NCBI RefSeq assembly: GCF_016718685.1
Contig: NZ_JADKCX010000002.1
Location: 1-64,000 of the forward strand
Direction: 5' to 3'
DNA length: 64,000 nt
DNA from: Haliscomenobacter sp.
GTDB lineage: Bacteria > Bacteroidota > Bacteroidia > Chitinophagales > Saprospiraceae
Within the stretch, counting starts at the first letter, position 1, and every line of letters starts with the position of its first letter. Of this stretch, positions 53,171 to 62,156 are shown piece after piece. The notes under the pieces were generated by a model, which was not told where the DNA came from, searched no databases, and saw nothing but the letters and a program-made list of their open reading frames with translations. The position numbers and the translations under genes were made by a program.

Positions 53171-53240
53171 TTTTCACTGCAAATTACACAGATTAAAATG
53201 AGAAAAAATCTGTAGTAGTCCGTGTAATCTGTAGTGAAAA
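53171..53240. repeat. Phrase hairpin, ATTACACAGATT family (copy 1)
   Basis: The left arm TTTTCACTGC-AAATTACACAGATT (53171-53194) pairs with AATCTG, then TGTAATCTGTAGTGAAAA, on the right (53207-53240), with a ten-base insertion TAGTAGTCCG in the right arm. It begins 17 bases after the M15 stop and ends 21 bases before the GGGP synthase start. Confidence 0.8.
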
Positions 53241-53261
53241 CCCGATAGGGAAAACAACAAC

Positions 53262-54011
53262 GTGAATCAAGCGGTGTATGCATCTATTGTGAAGTCTCAG
53301 GAAGTGGGACGGAAACAACTGGCGGTTTTAATTGACCCGGATCGACTACGTACCCAGTCGTTGGATGCACTCATTGCCTTGGCGGAGCGGGGCATCGACT
53401 TCTTTTTCATTGGTGGCAGTTTACTCATGGATGAAAAAATGGAGGAATGCCTGCAATTGCTCCGCCGCTACGTACCTCAACCCTTGGTGATTTTTCCCGG
53501 TAGTCCCTTGCAAATATCGCCTCAAGCGGATGCTATTCTTTTGCTTTCCTTGATCTCGGGGCGCAATCCCGACTTGCTGATTGGGCAGCATGTCATTGCC
53601 GCGCCATATTTAAAAGCTTCTGGCCTGGAAATCATCCCCACCGGATACATGTTGATCGATGGAGGTGTAAGCACTACCGCTGCCTACATGAGTGGTACTC
53701 AACCGATTCCGCCTGAAAAAATTGAAATTGCAGTGTGTACGGCCATGGCGGGAACCATGCTGGGCCTAAAGATGTTGTACCTTGACGCTGGCAGTGGAGC
53801 ACAGAAACCGGTTAGCCCGGAAATGATTGCAGCGGTACGGAAAGAAGTGGAAATTCCCTTGATCACGGGCGGCGGCATCCGCACCCCTGAAAAAGCCTAC
53901 ACGAACCTCCGGGCGGGTGCAGACTTGTTGGTGGTTGGCAATGCGCTGGAGAAAGACCCAGCCTTGTTGATTGAAATTGCCGCCGCTGTGCGGGAGGCAG
54001 GAAATATTTAG
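53262..54011 (+). CDS. Geranylgeranylglyceryl phosphate synthase (PcrB/GGGPS family, bacterial group II)
   Basis: 249-residue TIM-barrel prenyltransferase that joins a polyprenyl diphosphate to glycerol-1-phosphate. A GTG start at 53262 gives MNQAVYASIVKSQEVGRKQL. Markers are LAVLIDPDRL near residue 20, FFFIGGSLLMD, VIFPGSPLQIS, EIIPTGYMLIDGGVST near 124, MLYLDAGSGA and the phosphate-binding ITGGGIRTPEKA and LLVVGNALEKD. The family is known in archaea and also in Bacteroidota, where the product's use is less clear. It is flanked by two phrase hairpins of different families. Confidence 0.93.
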   Translation: MNQAVYASIVKSQEVGRKQLAVLIDPDRLRTQSLDALIALAERGIDFFFIGGSLLMDEKMEECLQLLRRYVPQPLVIFPGSPLQISPQADAILLLSLISGRNPDLLIGQHVIAAPYLKASGLEIIPTGYMLIDGGVSTTAAYMSGTQPIPPEKIEIAVCTAMAGTMLGLKMLYLDAGSGAQKPVSPEMIAAVRKEVEIPLITGGGIRTPEKAYTNLRAGADLLVVGNALEKDPALLIEIAAAVREAGNI

Positions 54012-54014
54012 AGA

Positions 54015-54127
54015 AAGAGTTGAAATGTTGAAGAGTTGAAAAGAAGTTTAAAGGCTGTTGAGTTGAAAAGACCAGTTTGCTCGTACACTTTGACACTTCT
54101 TTTCAACATTTCAACTCTTCAACTTTT
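54015..54127. repeat. Phrase hairpin, GTTGAG family (copy 2)
   Basis: The left arm AGAGTTGAAATGTTGAAG with further units (54015-54050) pairs with CTTCTTTTCAACATTTCAAC and further units (54096-54127) across a 45-base middle. It begins three bases after the GGGP synthase stop and ends 15 bases before the rsgA ATG. Confidence 0.85.
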
Positions 54128-54142
54128 GAACAGCAAAATAGC

Positions 54143-55088
54143 ATGCAAGGAATAGTCATTAAGTCTACGGGGAGTTGGTACCAGGTGCGCTTGGAAGACG
54201 GGAAAGTATTGGATTGTCGGGTTGTTGGCAAATTGCGCTTGAATGACCTCCCCCTCACCAATCCCATTGCCGTAGGAGACGAGGTGAGCCTCGAAATGGA
54301 AAATGAAACGGGAAATGGCTTGATCAAAGGTACTTCCCCGCAAAAATTATGTCGTCCGCCAGTCCCCCCACCGCAAACACGAACTCCATCTGTTAGCCAG
54401 CAATATTGACCAGGCTTTGCTGGTGACCACCATTACCAATCCGCGCTTGAAACCGGGGTTTATCGATCGCTTTTTGCTCATGGTTGAGCCATACGAAATC
54501 CCCACCATTATTGTATTCAACAAAGCGGACTTGTACGAAGATGCGGATTTTGAGGTCTTCGCCTACATGGAAGACTTGTACCAGGGCCTGGGCTATACGG
54601 TTATTCTTGCTTCCGCAAAAACAGGAGATGGCGTCAAAGAACTGAAAGCCTTGCTCAAAGACAAAGTGACCATGCTGAGTGGCCAATCAGGGGTGGGTAA
54701 ATCAAGTTTGCTCAACCAGATTCAAGCCAGCTTACAACTGCGGGTGGGGGATATTTCGGAGTACTCAGGCAAAGGCCAACACACCACTACTTTTGCGGAG
54801 ATGCATCCGCTGGATTTTGGTGGTCAAATCATCGATACCCCGGGCATCAAAACCCTCGGCTTTATTCATTTGGAACCCAATCAAATTGCGCACAATTTTC
54901 GGGAGTTTTTTGCCCTTTCTAGCCAGTGTCGTTTTGGTGGGGCTTGTTTGCACCGCAATGAACCGAATTGTGCGGTAAAAGCCGCCTTGGAAAAAGAGGA
55001 AATCAGCCCATTGCGTTATGAAAATTACCTGTACATCTTGCAAGAGATAGAGGATTTGAACCATTGGGAGCGGAAGAAAAACATGTAA
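54143..55088 (+). CDS. rsgA: Ribosome small subunit biogenesis GTPase RsgA, frameshifted
   Basis: Circularly permuted GTPase that checks late 30S subunits, about 315 residues. The ATG at 54143 gives MQGIVIKSTGSWYQVR, the usual OB-fold start; the frame opens 22 codons earlier inside a phrase hairpin. The frame breaks near the C4 run at 54335-54338, after which KNYVVRQSPHRKHELH continues. GTPase motifs appear in permuted order: NKADLYED, then SGQSGVGKSSLLNQ and DTPGIKTLGF. The zinc-binding C-terminus is CRFGGACLHRNEPNC. It is convergent with the MATE gene, eight bases apart. Confidence 0.93.
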
Positions 55089-55096
55089 AAATTATA

Positions 55097-56422
55097 TCAA
55101 ACCTGCCTCCTACTCAACTGATTGAATCGCCAGGTAAACCAAATGGCCTGCGTAGTCAATGCAATCAAAAATCCGATCCAAACCCCTTGTACGCCCCAAT
55201 TCAAGTAAAAAATCAGCCAATAGGCGATGGGCATGCCCAGTACCCAATAGGCTACAAAAGAAATGAGCGAAGGCATCCGGGTATCTTCCATACCCCGCAA
55301 CAAGGAAATCCCCACCGATTGCATGGCGTCAGAAACCTGAAAAAAACCGGCGATGACAATCAAAGAAGCGGCGATATCCCAAACTTTGGGATCGTCGATG
55401 AAAAACCGCGCAATCGCGTCCGAAGCAAACATAAATGACAAGGCGGGAATCAAGACCATCCCTACGGCCAAAAGCATGGCGGCATAACCCGATAAACGAA
55501 TCTGTGCGGGATTTTTTTGCCCAAAGGCTTGCCCAATCCTAATCGATCCTGCCGTACCAATTGCCATTAAGACCACAAAGGTTGTTCCCACCAGGGTCAT
55601 CGCTACCTGGTGGCCGGCCAATGGGTATTTACCCAGTTGGCCAATCCAGATGGCTCCCACAGCATAGGCGGAGTATTCAATCAGGGCTTGCCCACTGACA
55701 GGGAGGGCTACGGAAATATAATCCCTGGTCTTGCTCCAAATCGCTGGCCAGGTGATGTTTGGTGCCATGATGTACCGGAAACGGTGACTGTTGCGCAAAT
55801 AGATGAGCATGGCACCCAATTGCAGGATGATGGTCAACATGGAGGAAAGCCCCAGCCCATAAAGGCCCATTTGAGGAAAGCCCCAATGCCCAAAAACAAA
55901 GAGCCAATTTAAAAGAGCGCCAAAAACAAATCCAAGCAAGGAAAAAACCAGGCCTATTCTAGTCAGCGAAAGGCCGTCCGTAAAATAGATCAAATTGAAA
56001 TACAAGGACATCATGGGTAGTTGGGCAATCAATATCCATAGGTATGGTTGTGCCAGTGTAGCCACATCGGTCTGATGACCCAAGAGATGAAAATTGAGAT
56101 TGAGCAAACCCAGGAATAAGATTTCGATTCCGGCAAAAAGCAACGAAGTGATGCTGCTGGCAAATAAAATGCGTTTGACCTCGGCGGGCTCGTCACGCTC
56201 ATCCGCTGCGGCCACCAGTGGAGAGGTCATGGACAAACCTCCAATGCCAATCAACGCCACCAGCCAGAATATCGGGTTTGCGGCTCCGGCTGCCGCTACA
56301 TCCGTCACCCCAATTTGCCCAATCATATAGGTGCCCAGCGTAGCCAAAACCATGCCGCTGAGCTCCGCCAGGGCGATGGGGAGGCCGAGTTTGATCAAGA
56401 TGCGGAGTTCGGAACGTAACAT
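55097..56422 (-). CDS. MATE-family efflux transporter
   Basis: 441-residue protein with twelve likely membrane helices in two similar halves, as usual for MATE multidrug/cation antiporters. The first half opens with ELRILIKLGLPIALAELSG and the second carries ALPVSGQALIEYSAYAVGAIWIGQLG and VGTTFVVLMAIGTAGSIRIGQ, both typical of the NorM-like group. Substrate and coupling ion are unknown. It stands alone between rsgA (convergent) and the MoxR gene. Confidence 0.92.
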   Translation of the reverse strand: MLRSELRILIKLGLPIALAELSGMVLATLGTYMIGQIGVTDVAAAGAANPIFWLVALIGIGGLSMTSPLVAAADERDEPAEVKRILFASSITSLLFAGIEILFLGLLNLNFHLLGHQTDVATLAQPYLWILIAQLPMMSLYFNLIYFTDGLSLTRIGLVFSLLGFVFGALLNWLFVFGHWGFPQMGLYGLGLSSMLTIILQLGAMLIYLRNSHRFRYIMAPNITWPAIWSKTRDYISVALPVSGQALIEYSAYAVGAIWIGQLGKYPLAGHQVAMTLVGTTFVVLMAIGTAGSIRIGQAFGQKNPAQIRLSGYAAMLLAVGMVLIPALSFMFASDAIARFFIDDPKVWDIAASLIVIAGFFQVSDAMQSVGISLLRGMEDTRMPSLISFVAYWVLGMPIAYWLIFYLNWGVQGVWIGFLIALTTQAIWFTWRFNQLSRRQV

Positions 56423-56520
56423 GTTTTAAGTTTTAGTGTTTCAAAATTAGAAATGTGTGATCAATGTTGAATTTTGGGCCATTTTCTGAACGGGGACATT
56501 TCGGGAACTTTCGATGAAAC

Positions 56521-57597
56521 CTAAACCCCTTCCTTACACGCCCGATACAAATCCCCCCAACCTTCCCGTCCTTTGATCACTGTTTCCAGGTATTCCTGCC
56601 ATACTTCAGCGTCCAGGGAAGTGTCTTTGATGATGGCGCCAGTCAGGCTGGACGCCAAATCGCGTGCCCGCAGTTGGCCATCACCAAAATGCAAACAAAG
56701 CGACTGCCCGCTGTTGATGACGGAAATGACTTCGGCAGTACTCAGGGTCGCGGTAGGGGACTTGAGTTTGAGTTTACCATCTTCGGTGCGTCCCGAGCGC
56801 AGCTCGCGGAAGATGGTCACCAATCGACGAATTTCTTCACTGGGGACTTTGGCCTCGGCCAATTCGAGAGCCTTACCCAATTGGTTCACCCTGGTCTGTA
56901 CAATTTCTACTTCCTCCTCCAGGCTGCTGGGCAGGGGCAACACCACGGTGTTGAAGCGGCGCTGCAAAGCGCTGGAGAGTTCATTCACCCCGCGATCGCG
57001 GTCGTTGGCAGTAGCGATGATGTTGAAACCACGGGTAGCCTGTACCTCCGTATTGAGTTCGGGGATGGGCAAGGTTTTTTCAGAAAGGATCGTAATCAGT
57101 GCATCCTGCACATCTGATGGGATACGCGTAAGCTCTTCAATCCGCACCAGCTGGCCGTGTTGCATGCCGTGCATCACCGGACTGGGTACCAAGGCCCGTT
57201 CGGAAGGGCCCTCGGCTAAAAGGCGGGCATAATTCCAACCGTAACGCAACGCGTCTTCGCTCATCCCCGCCGTACCTTGCACCAATAAAGTTGAATTTCC
57301 ACTGATGGCTGCCGCCAAATGCTCCGAAACCCAGGTTTTGGCCGTACCCGGTACCCCCATCAGCAACAAAGCCCGATCGGTAGCCAGCGTAGCCACCGCC
57401 ACCTCAATCAGACGGCGCTGACCAAAATATTTGGGACTGATTTCTTCACCCGTATCCAGCTTTCCGCCCATGAGGTAGGTCACCACCGCCCAGGGCGACA
57501 GCTTCCAGTTGCGTGGCCGAACGTGTTGGTCATTGGCCGCCAGTGCTACTAGTTCAGCAGCAAAGACGTTTTCGGCATGTGGGCGGAGGATGTCCAT
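56521..57597 (-). CDS. MoxR/dynein-related AAA ATPase
   Basis: 358-residue ATPase of the MoxR-like group that often works with von Willebrand A-domain proteins to activate or assemble targets. Walker A GVPGTAKTW lies near residue 80, the Walker-B-like LVRIEELTRIP near 152, sensor 1 FNIIATANDRDRG near 193, and the arginine-finger segment ALQRRFNTVVLPL near 211. The Walker B carries EE where DE is usual. A short C-terminal lid follows. No VWA gene is adjacent in the window. It lies downstream of the PfkB kinase on the same strand with a phrase hairpin between. Confidence 0.85.
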   Translation of the reverse strand: MDILRPHAENVFAAELVALAANDQHVRPRNWKLSPWAVVTYLMGGKLDTGEEISPKYFGQRRLIEVAVATLATDRALLLMGVPGTAKTWVSEHLAAAISGNSTLLVQGTAGMSEDALRYGWNYARLLAEGPSERALVPSPVMHGMQHGQLVRIEELTRIPSDVQDALITILSEKTLPIPELNTEVQATRGFNIIATANDRDRGVNELSSALQRRFNTVVLPLPSSLEEEVEIVQTRVNQLGKALELAEAKVPSEEIRRLVTIFRELRSGRTEDGKLKLKSPTATLSTAEVISVINSGQSLCLHFGDGQLRARDLASSLTGAIIKDTSLDAEVWQEYLETVIKGREGWGDLYRACKEGV

Positions 57598-57604
57598 TTC
57601 TCTT

Positions 57605-57689
57605 AGGGTTCGGGGGTTCGAGGGTTCGGGAGTTCGTGGGTTGGGAGGTCTTGCATAACCCTAAAACCTAAAACCTTAAAACCCCGAAA
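57605..57689. repeat. Phrase hairpin, GTTCGGGG family (copy 6, degraded)
   Basis: The left arm is well kept (GGTTCGGGGGTTCGAGGG and further units, 57605-57642). The right arm is worn (AACCCTAAAACC, CCTTAAAACCCCGAA). It lies six bases beyond the PfkB stop (57696) and seven bases before the MoxR start (57597). Confidence 0.75.
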
Positions 57690-57695
57690 GCCTAT

Positions 57696-58622
57696 TTAGA
57701 TTTCCATTACCAAATCAAAATTCACCAATTCCACAAAACGCTGCACCCGTTCGTTGATTTGAGCGACATTCAGCGATTTGAGGGCTTCTACACTGAATTG
57801 CTCCACGCAGAAAGACGCCATCGCCGAGCCATAAATAATGGCCCGCTTCATGTTGTCAAAAGAGATGTCCTCGGTTTTGGCGATGTAACCCATGAAGCCA
57901 CCCGCAAAAGTATCTCCTGCGCCCGTTGGGTCGATCACTTCTTGCAGGGGCAAAGCTGGTGCAAAGAACAACTTATCTCCTTCGAACAACAAGGCACCGT
58001 GTTCGCCTTTTTTGATCACCAAAAAACGTGGGCCTAAGGCGTGGATTTTGTGTGCTGCCTTTACCAGAGAATGTTCCCCCGAAAGTTGGCGGGCTTCTTC
58101 ATCGTTGATGATGAGCATGTCGATTTTACCCAATACTTCCATCAAGCTATCCCAGGCAATGTCCATCCAAAAGTTCATCGTATCAAGGGCGATGAGTTTG
58201 GGACGTTTGTTCATTTGTTCAATGACCCGCAATTGTACCGCCGGAGTGAGGTTACCCAACATGAGGTACTCCGTGTCCTTGTAAGATTCTGGCAATACCG
58301 GATCAAAGGTAGCCAATACATTCAACTGGGTATCCAGGGTATCCCGGGAGTTCATGTTGTTGTGGTAACGACCCGCCCAAAAGAAGGATTTTTCATTCTC
58401 CTTTACTTGTAAGCCTTCGAGGTTGATGCCCCGTTGACGCATAAAACTCAACATGTCTTGAGGGAAATCGTCACCGATCACCGACACCAGGCGCAGGTCA
58501 TTCAAAAAGTGAGACGCCGCTAAAGTGATGTATGTAGCTGCGCCACCAATGGCCATTTCTGCCCGGCCCCAAGGCGTTTCGATATCGTCAAAAGCGACGG
58601 TACCTACCGCGAGTAAACTCAT
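57696..58622 (-). CDS. PfkB-family sugar/nucleoside kinase
   Basis: Ribokinase-superfamily kinase of 308 residues. The ATG at 58622 (MSLLAVGTVAFDDIETPWG) is chosen; the frame runs on 32 codons through the promoter of the tRNA gene, which is not coding. PfkB signatures are AIGGAATYITLAAS near residue 27 and the catalytic-base motif DPTGAGDTFAGGF near 243. The substrate is not evident; homologues in Bacteroidota are often labelled sugar or adenosine kinases. It is divergent from tRNA-Asn. Confidence 0.9.
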   Translation of the reverse strand: MSLLAVGTVAFDDIETPWGRAEMAIGGAATYITLAASHFLNDLRLVSVIGDDFPQDMLSFMRQRGINLEGLQVKENEKSFFWAGRYHNNMNSRDTLDTQLNVLATFDPVLPESYKDTEYLMLGNLTPAVQLRVIEQMNKRPKLIALDTMNFWMDIAWDSLMEVLGKIDMLIINDEEARQLSGEHSLVKAAHKIHALGPRFLVIKKGEHGALLFEGDKLFFAPALPLQEVIDPTGAGDTFAGGFMGYIAKTEDISFDNMKRAIIYGSAMASFCVEQFSVEALKSLNVAQINERVQRFVELVNFDLVMEI

Positions 58623-58658
58623 GATGAAAATATTTTTTGAAAATTTACGCCGCAAATA

Positions 58659-58689
58659 TTGCACATTATTTCGAGTTGGCATACATTTG
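58659..58689 (+). promoter_or_regulatory. Promoter of the tRNA-Asn gene
   Basis: TTG at 58659-58661, a 20-base spacer and TACATTTG at 58682-58689: a full match to the Bacteroidota -33/-7 consensus. It lies 31 bases before the tRNA 5' end. Confidence 0.65.
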
Positions 58690-58720
58690 CACACGCAATT
58701 CGATAATTGCACCGGCAAGT

Positions 58721-58794
58721 GCCTCAGTAGCTCAGCCGGTTAGAGCGGCGGACTGTTAATCCGTAGGTCGTAGGTTCGAGCCCTACCTGAGGCG
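58721..58794 (+). tRNA. tRNA-Asn (anticodon GTT)
   Basis: The acceptor stem GCCTCAG pairs with CTGAGGC. Also present are the D-arm TAGCTCAGCCGGTTAGAGC, an anticodon loop with GTT at 58755-58757 (CTGTTAA), and the T-arm GTAGGTTCGAGCCCTAC. The discriminator base is G and CCA is not encoded. 74 bases. Confidence 0.97.
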
Positions 58795-58796
58795 CA

Positions 58797-58843
58797 AAAA
58801 CACAAAGGTCTTCTAGTCAGTCGATTAGGAGGCCTTTTGTTTT
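58797..58843 (+). terminator. Terminator after tRNA-Asn
   Basis: CACAAAGGTCTTCTAGTC pairs, with a few G-U pairs, with GATTAGGAGGCCTTTTG around an AGTC loop, followed by TTTTT. It ends the tRNA transcript just before a phrase hairpin. Confidence 0.7.
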
Positions 58844-58845
58844 TA

Positions 58846-58939
58846 GGTTGAGAAGTTGAGAAGTTTATAGTTGAGGCTACCGCGAGGAGCAGGTCACTCG
58901 CGGTAGCCTCAACTTCTCAACCTCCTCAACTTCTCAACC
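58846..58939. repeat. Phrase hairpin, GTTGAG family (copy 3)
   Basis: Outer arms of GTTGAGAA units and CTCAACTT complements surround a perfect 14-bp inner stem (GAGGCTACCGCGAG with CTCGCGGTAGCCTC). The AGGCTACCGC core is shared with copy 1 at 27552. The right arm includes the stop codon and last glycine codon of the SDR gene (stop at 58934-58936). Confidence 0.9.
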
Positions 58940-59796
58940 AAAAAAATCCTCAATCCCACACATCTCCATACACATCTCCCACAACCTGGCGCGCTCATCT
59001 TCAACATACGTGTATTTCGCCGAAGGTTTGGGCTTGCATTTGTCCCAATACAGTCCACTTTGCCCTTTGGCTTCCGCTGCGCTGGCGCAAAAGATTTGGC
59101 ATTGTGCCCCTTCTGCGGGACTTACCCCACCACTGCGGCGGATTTTCCAGGCCAGGGCGTGCAGCCAGTTGGTGCGTTTTACCCCAATATCGGTTTTGAC
59201 CAAACCCGGCTGGATGGCGTAAGCCGAGACGTTCTCTTCCAGTTTGCGTTTGTGCAACTCTGAAACGAACATCACATTGGCCCCTTGGATTGAGCATAAG
59301 CCCGCAATCCGTGGTATTTATCCGTCAGGTTGAGGTCTTCGTAATTGATCTTGAACTGGAAATGTGAATCCGAGGCCACACATACAATCCGGCCATCGGG
59401 CGCTTGGCGCAAGGCGGGATACAGCACGTGCGTCATCAGCACATAGGCCAGGTGATTGACTGCAAACATGGTTTCGACGCCATCTTCGGTCAGCGAATGT
59501 TTCGAGATCCAGGTTCCGGCATTGTTCACCAGGGTATCGATGACGGGGTATTTGTCCAGGATTTTTTGCCCAGTTTCCCGAATGGAGGCTTGTGAGGCCA
59601 AATCTACCGTCATCAATTCGAGTTGATCGTTTTGGGTAGCGACAAATATCTTGTCGAGTGCTTCCTGACCCTTATCGGCGCTGCGGCTGAGCAAAATCAC
59701 CCGCGCACCCTGAGCAGCCAGGGCTTTGGCGGTTTCAAAACCCAAACCGGAATTTGCTCCGGTCACCACACATATCTTGTTGTTCATTGTGTTCAA
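58934..59796 (-). CDS. Short-chain dehydrogenase/reductase, frameshifted
   Basis: Rossmann-fold NAD(P)-dependent oxidoreductase of about 287 residues, of the retinol-dehydrogenase-like SDR group. The cofactor motif TGANSGLG lies near residue 12, NNAG near 90, and the catalytic YAQSK (YxxxK) near 166. The frame breaks in the C4 run at 59281-59284, right after SK. With one more base it runs on as ANVMFVSELHKRKLEENVS to the end. The substrate is unknown. Its last two codons lie inside a phrase hairpin arm. Confidence 0.88.
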
Positions 59797-59820
59797 AAAT
59801 TTGGGCGAAATTAAGAAGAC

Positions 59821-60695
59821 TTACTTAAGCAAGAGTATTTTTAGTGCTTCTTCCGTATTTCCTGCGTCAAGGCGCTGCTGGGCGAGTCGATGCAAAGCGT
59901 CGGCGCCTTTTGCTAAAGCCTCGGCCGCTTCCGAATCGGTTCTCATCAATTCAATTGCTGCGGCATCAGGCAGTACTTCGAGGTTCCCCAAACGCCCCAG
60001 GTTGTTTCCGGTCAAAATGCTGCTGTTACGGATGGATTCAGGAAGGGCATCAATGCCAATTCCTTTGGTGAGCAAGGGTTTGGGAATTTCAAACAGGGCA
60101 TCACCAAAGGCCCGTGCATACCAATTGCCACCCATCCGGGCCACCAGATCGATTTTGGTGGTATCCAATCGCCCTGCTTCATCCAGGTATTGCTCCTGAA
60201 CGTGGATGAGGATAACCTGGCAAATCACCAAATTCCCTGCGCCTCCTTCAGTACCGAGGGGTAGTACTTGCAATACTTTGCACTCAAAAGCAACCGGGGC
60301 TTCGCCCACCCGAGGCGGCTGGATGAGGGTAGAAGGGACTTGGGTAAAACCCGCCTTGACAAACTCATTCACCCCTTCTCGTACTCGGTACTGGCCAGCG
60401 ACATTTGTTCAACCATCGGGTAGTTGACCACGTTGATGCACACTTCGGCGATTTCCAATACATTGTCGAGCGTATGTTTGGTGCTGTTTCCCCTGACTCG
60501 TCGTGATGGGGAAAAAACCAAAATCGGCGGATTGGTGCTGAACATGTTGAAAAAGCTGAAGGGACTGAGGTTCACCTGCCCGTCTTTATCCACGGTGCTG
60601 GCAAAGGCAATGGGACGCGGTGCGACGGCAGCTTGCAGGTAGCCTTGTAGTTCTGGAATGCTGACGTTGTTTGGGTCGATGGTTTTAATGGCCAT
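59821..60695 (-). CDS. Flavin reductase-like (FMN-binding split-barrel) protein, frameshifted
   Basis: About 292 residues from the ATG at 60695 (MAIKTIDPNNVSIPELQGYL). The family N-terminus APRPIAFASTVDKDGQVNLS and SPFSFFNMFSTNPPILVFSP are clear and typical of the YwrF-like flavin reductase/DIM6 group that binds FMN. The frame breaks in the C4 run at 60372-60375. With one more base EYEKG continues as VNEFVKAGFTQVPS, then GEAPVAFECKVLQV. The C-terminal 100 residues are a helical extension. It follows fahA on the same strand, so a role in aromatic degradation is possible but unproven. Confidence 0.87.
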
Positions 60696-60770
60696 GGTTG
60701 GTGAGCGTGGATGTCTAAAAGTTGATGAATTCCAAAAGGCCTGCCTGTTTTTGGTTTTAACAGATAGTCC

Positions 60771-60860
60771 CGCAGTACGCTGATTTACGCAGATCTCTCT
60801 TAGAAAAAAATCTGCGTAAATCGATCTGACGGAAAAAAAGTCTAAAAATCCGCAGCAGCG
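60771..60860. repeat. Phrase hairpin, GATTTACGCAGA family (copy 2 of the AGATT type)
   Basis: The core stem GATTTACGCAGA (60782-60793) and TCTGCGTAAATC (60811-60822) is perfect over 12 bases. Outside it CGCAGTACGC and CCGCAGCAGCG extend the phrase. It lies 14 bases beyond the fahA stop (60875). Confidence 0.82.
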
Positions 60861-60874
60861 AAGGATGCATATGA

Positions 60875-62101
60875 TTACTTTGCTTGCCGGAAGTATCTCC
60901 CCCGCACTTCCCCAAATCCAACGCGCACACCATCCTTTTCCCCAAAACCCCGCATTACCACGGTATCTCCATCCTCGATGAAACTTCGCTGACTGCCATC
61001 GGCCAGGGTAATCGGCTGCGTACCCGACCAGGCCAGTTCCAACATAGACCCGTACGAATCCGGTGTCGGCCCGCTGATCGTACCCGAGCCCATCAGGTCG
61101 CCCATGCGCACGTTGCAACCATTGCTGGTATGGTGCGCCAGTTGCTGGGCCATGTTCCAGTACATGTACTTGAAGTTGGAGCGGCAAATTTCGGTGCTTA
61201 CGCCGGTCGCGGTTTCCAAAACAACACTTAGCTGAATGTCCAGGTTTTGGTCGCCTGCAAATTCCAGGTAGGGCAACACGGCGGGTTCTTGCACCGGCCC
61301 CGCTACCCGAAAAGGTGCCAATGCCTCCAGCGTGACCACCCAGGGTGAAATGGAAGTGGCAAAGTTTTTGGCCAAAAACGGCCCGAGCGGTACGTATTCC
61401 CAGGCCTGGATGTCACGCGCTGACCAATCGTTGAGCAACACTTTACCAAAGATGTATTCACCGGCTTCGGCGGTACTGATCCCTTGCCCCAAGTGGGTAT
61501 CCTTGCCAATGATGAAACCCGTTTCCAACTCAAAGTCGAGCCGGGCACTGGGCTGAAATTTGGGCAAAACATCGTCCTTGCCCTTGACTTGTCCCGAAGG
61601 GCGCTGTACCGAAGTACCGCTTACCACCACCGAAGAAGCCCGGCCATGATACCCCACCGGAATGTGCCGCCAATTGGGCAACAGGGCATTGGCCGGATCG
61701 CGGAACATTTTACCCACATTGGTCGCGTGTTCAATGCTGGAGTAAAAATCGGTGTAGTCGCCAATGTGAATGGGCAGGTGCATGGTCGCTACGTTTTGGG
61801 AAACCAATACCGCCGGATTTTCGCGCAAAACAGGATGTTCTTCCAGTAACCAACGCTGCAAATCAAGGCGCAGCTTGGAGGTTGTGGTTTTACCCAGTGC
61901 AATAAAAGCATTCAAGCTGTTTTGGGCAAAAACGCTCTTGTCGATCTGGGGAAATATACCCAAGTCGGCCAGGGCCAACAAATCAAGAATGGATTCGCCA
62001 ATGGCTACGCCTACCCGAGGGCTGCGCCCAGTGCTGGAAAAAATGCCAAAAGGCAGATTGTGGATGGAAAAATCGGAATCCGCTTTTATTTCGACAATCA
62101 T
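60875..62101 (-). CDS. fahA: Fumarylacetoacetase
   Basis: 408-residue hydrolase that splits fumarylacetoacetate into fumarate and acetoacetate, the last step of tyrosine/homogentisate breakdown. Family markers are the N-terminal FGIFSSTGRSPRVGVAIGES, IGDYTDFYSSIEHATNVG (catalytic region) near residue 115, HIPVGYHGRASSVVVSGT near 150, and the metal-site segments ELETGFIIGK and NDWSARDIQAWEYVPLGPF. Size is close to that of the eukaryotic enzyme. It lies downstream of hmgA on the same strand with a nested palindrome cluster between. Confidence 0.96.
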   Translation of the reverse strand: MIVEIKADSDFSIHNLPFGIFSSTGRSPRVGVAIGESILDLLALADLGIFPQIDKSVFAQNSLNAFIALGKTTTSKLRLDLQRWLLEEHPVLRENPAVLVSQNVATMHLPIHIGDYTDFYSSIEHATNVGKMFRDPANALLPNWRHIPVGYHGRASSVVVSGTSVQRPSGQVKGKDDVLPKFQPSARLDFELETGFIIGKDTHLGQGISTAEAGEYIFGKVLLNDWSARDIQAWEYVPLGPFLAKNFATSISPWVVTLEALAPFRVAGPVQEPAVLPYLEFAGDQNLDIQLSVVLETATGVSTEICRSNFKYMYWNMAQQLAHHTSNGCNVRMGDLMGSGTISGPTPDSYGSMLELAWSGTQPITLADGSQRSFIEDGDTVVMRGFGEKDGVRVGFGEVRGRYFRQAK

Positions 62102-62156
62102 ACAATTATTATTTCAAACGTGAATTCTGAATTAATTCCGTTGATGATTAAAAAGG

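Noticed and set aside
58623..58718. Longer start for the PfkB kinase
   Set aside because: The extension lies in the promoter of tRNA-Asn and has no family similarity; the ATG at 58622 gives the normal N-terminus.
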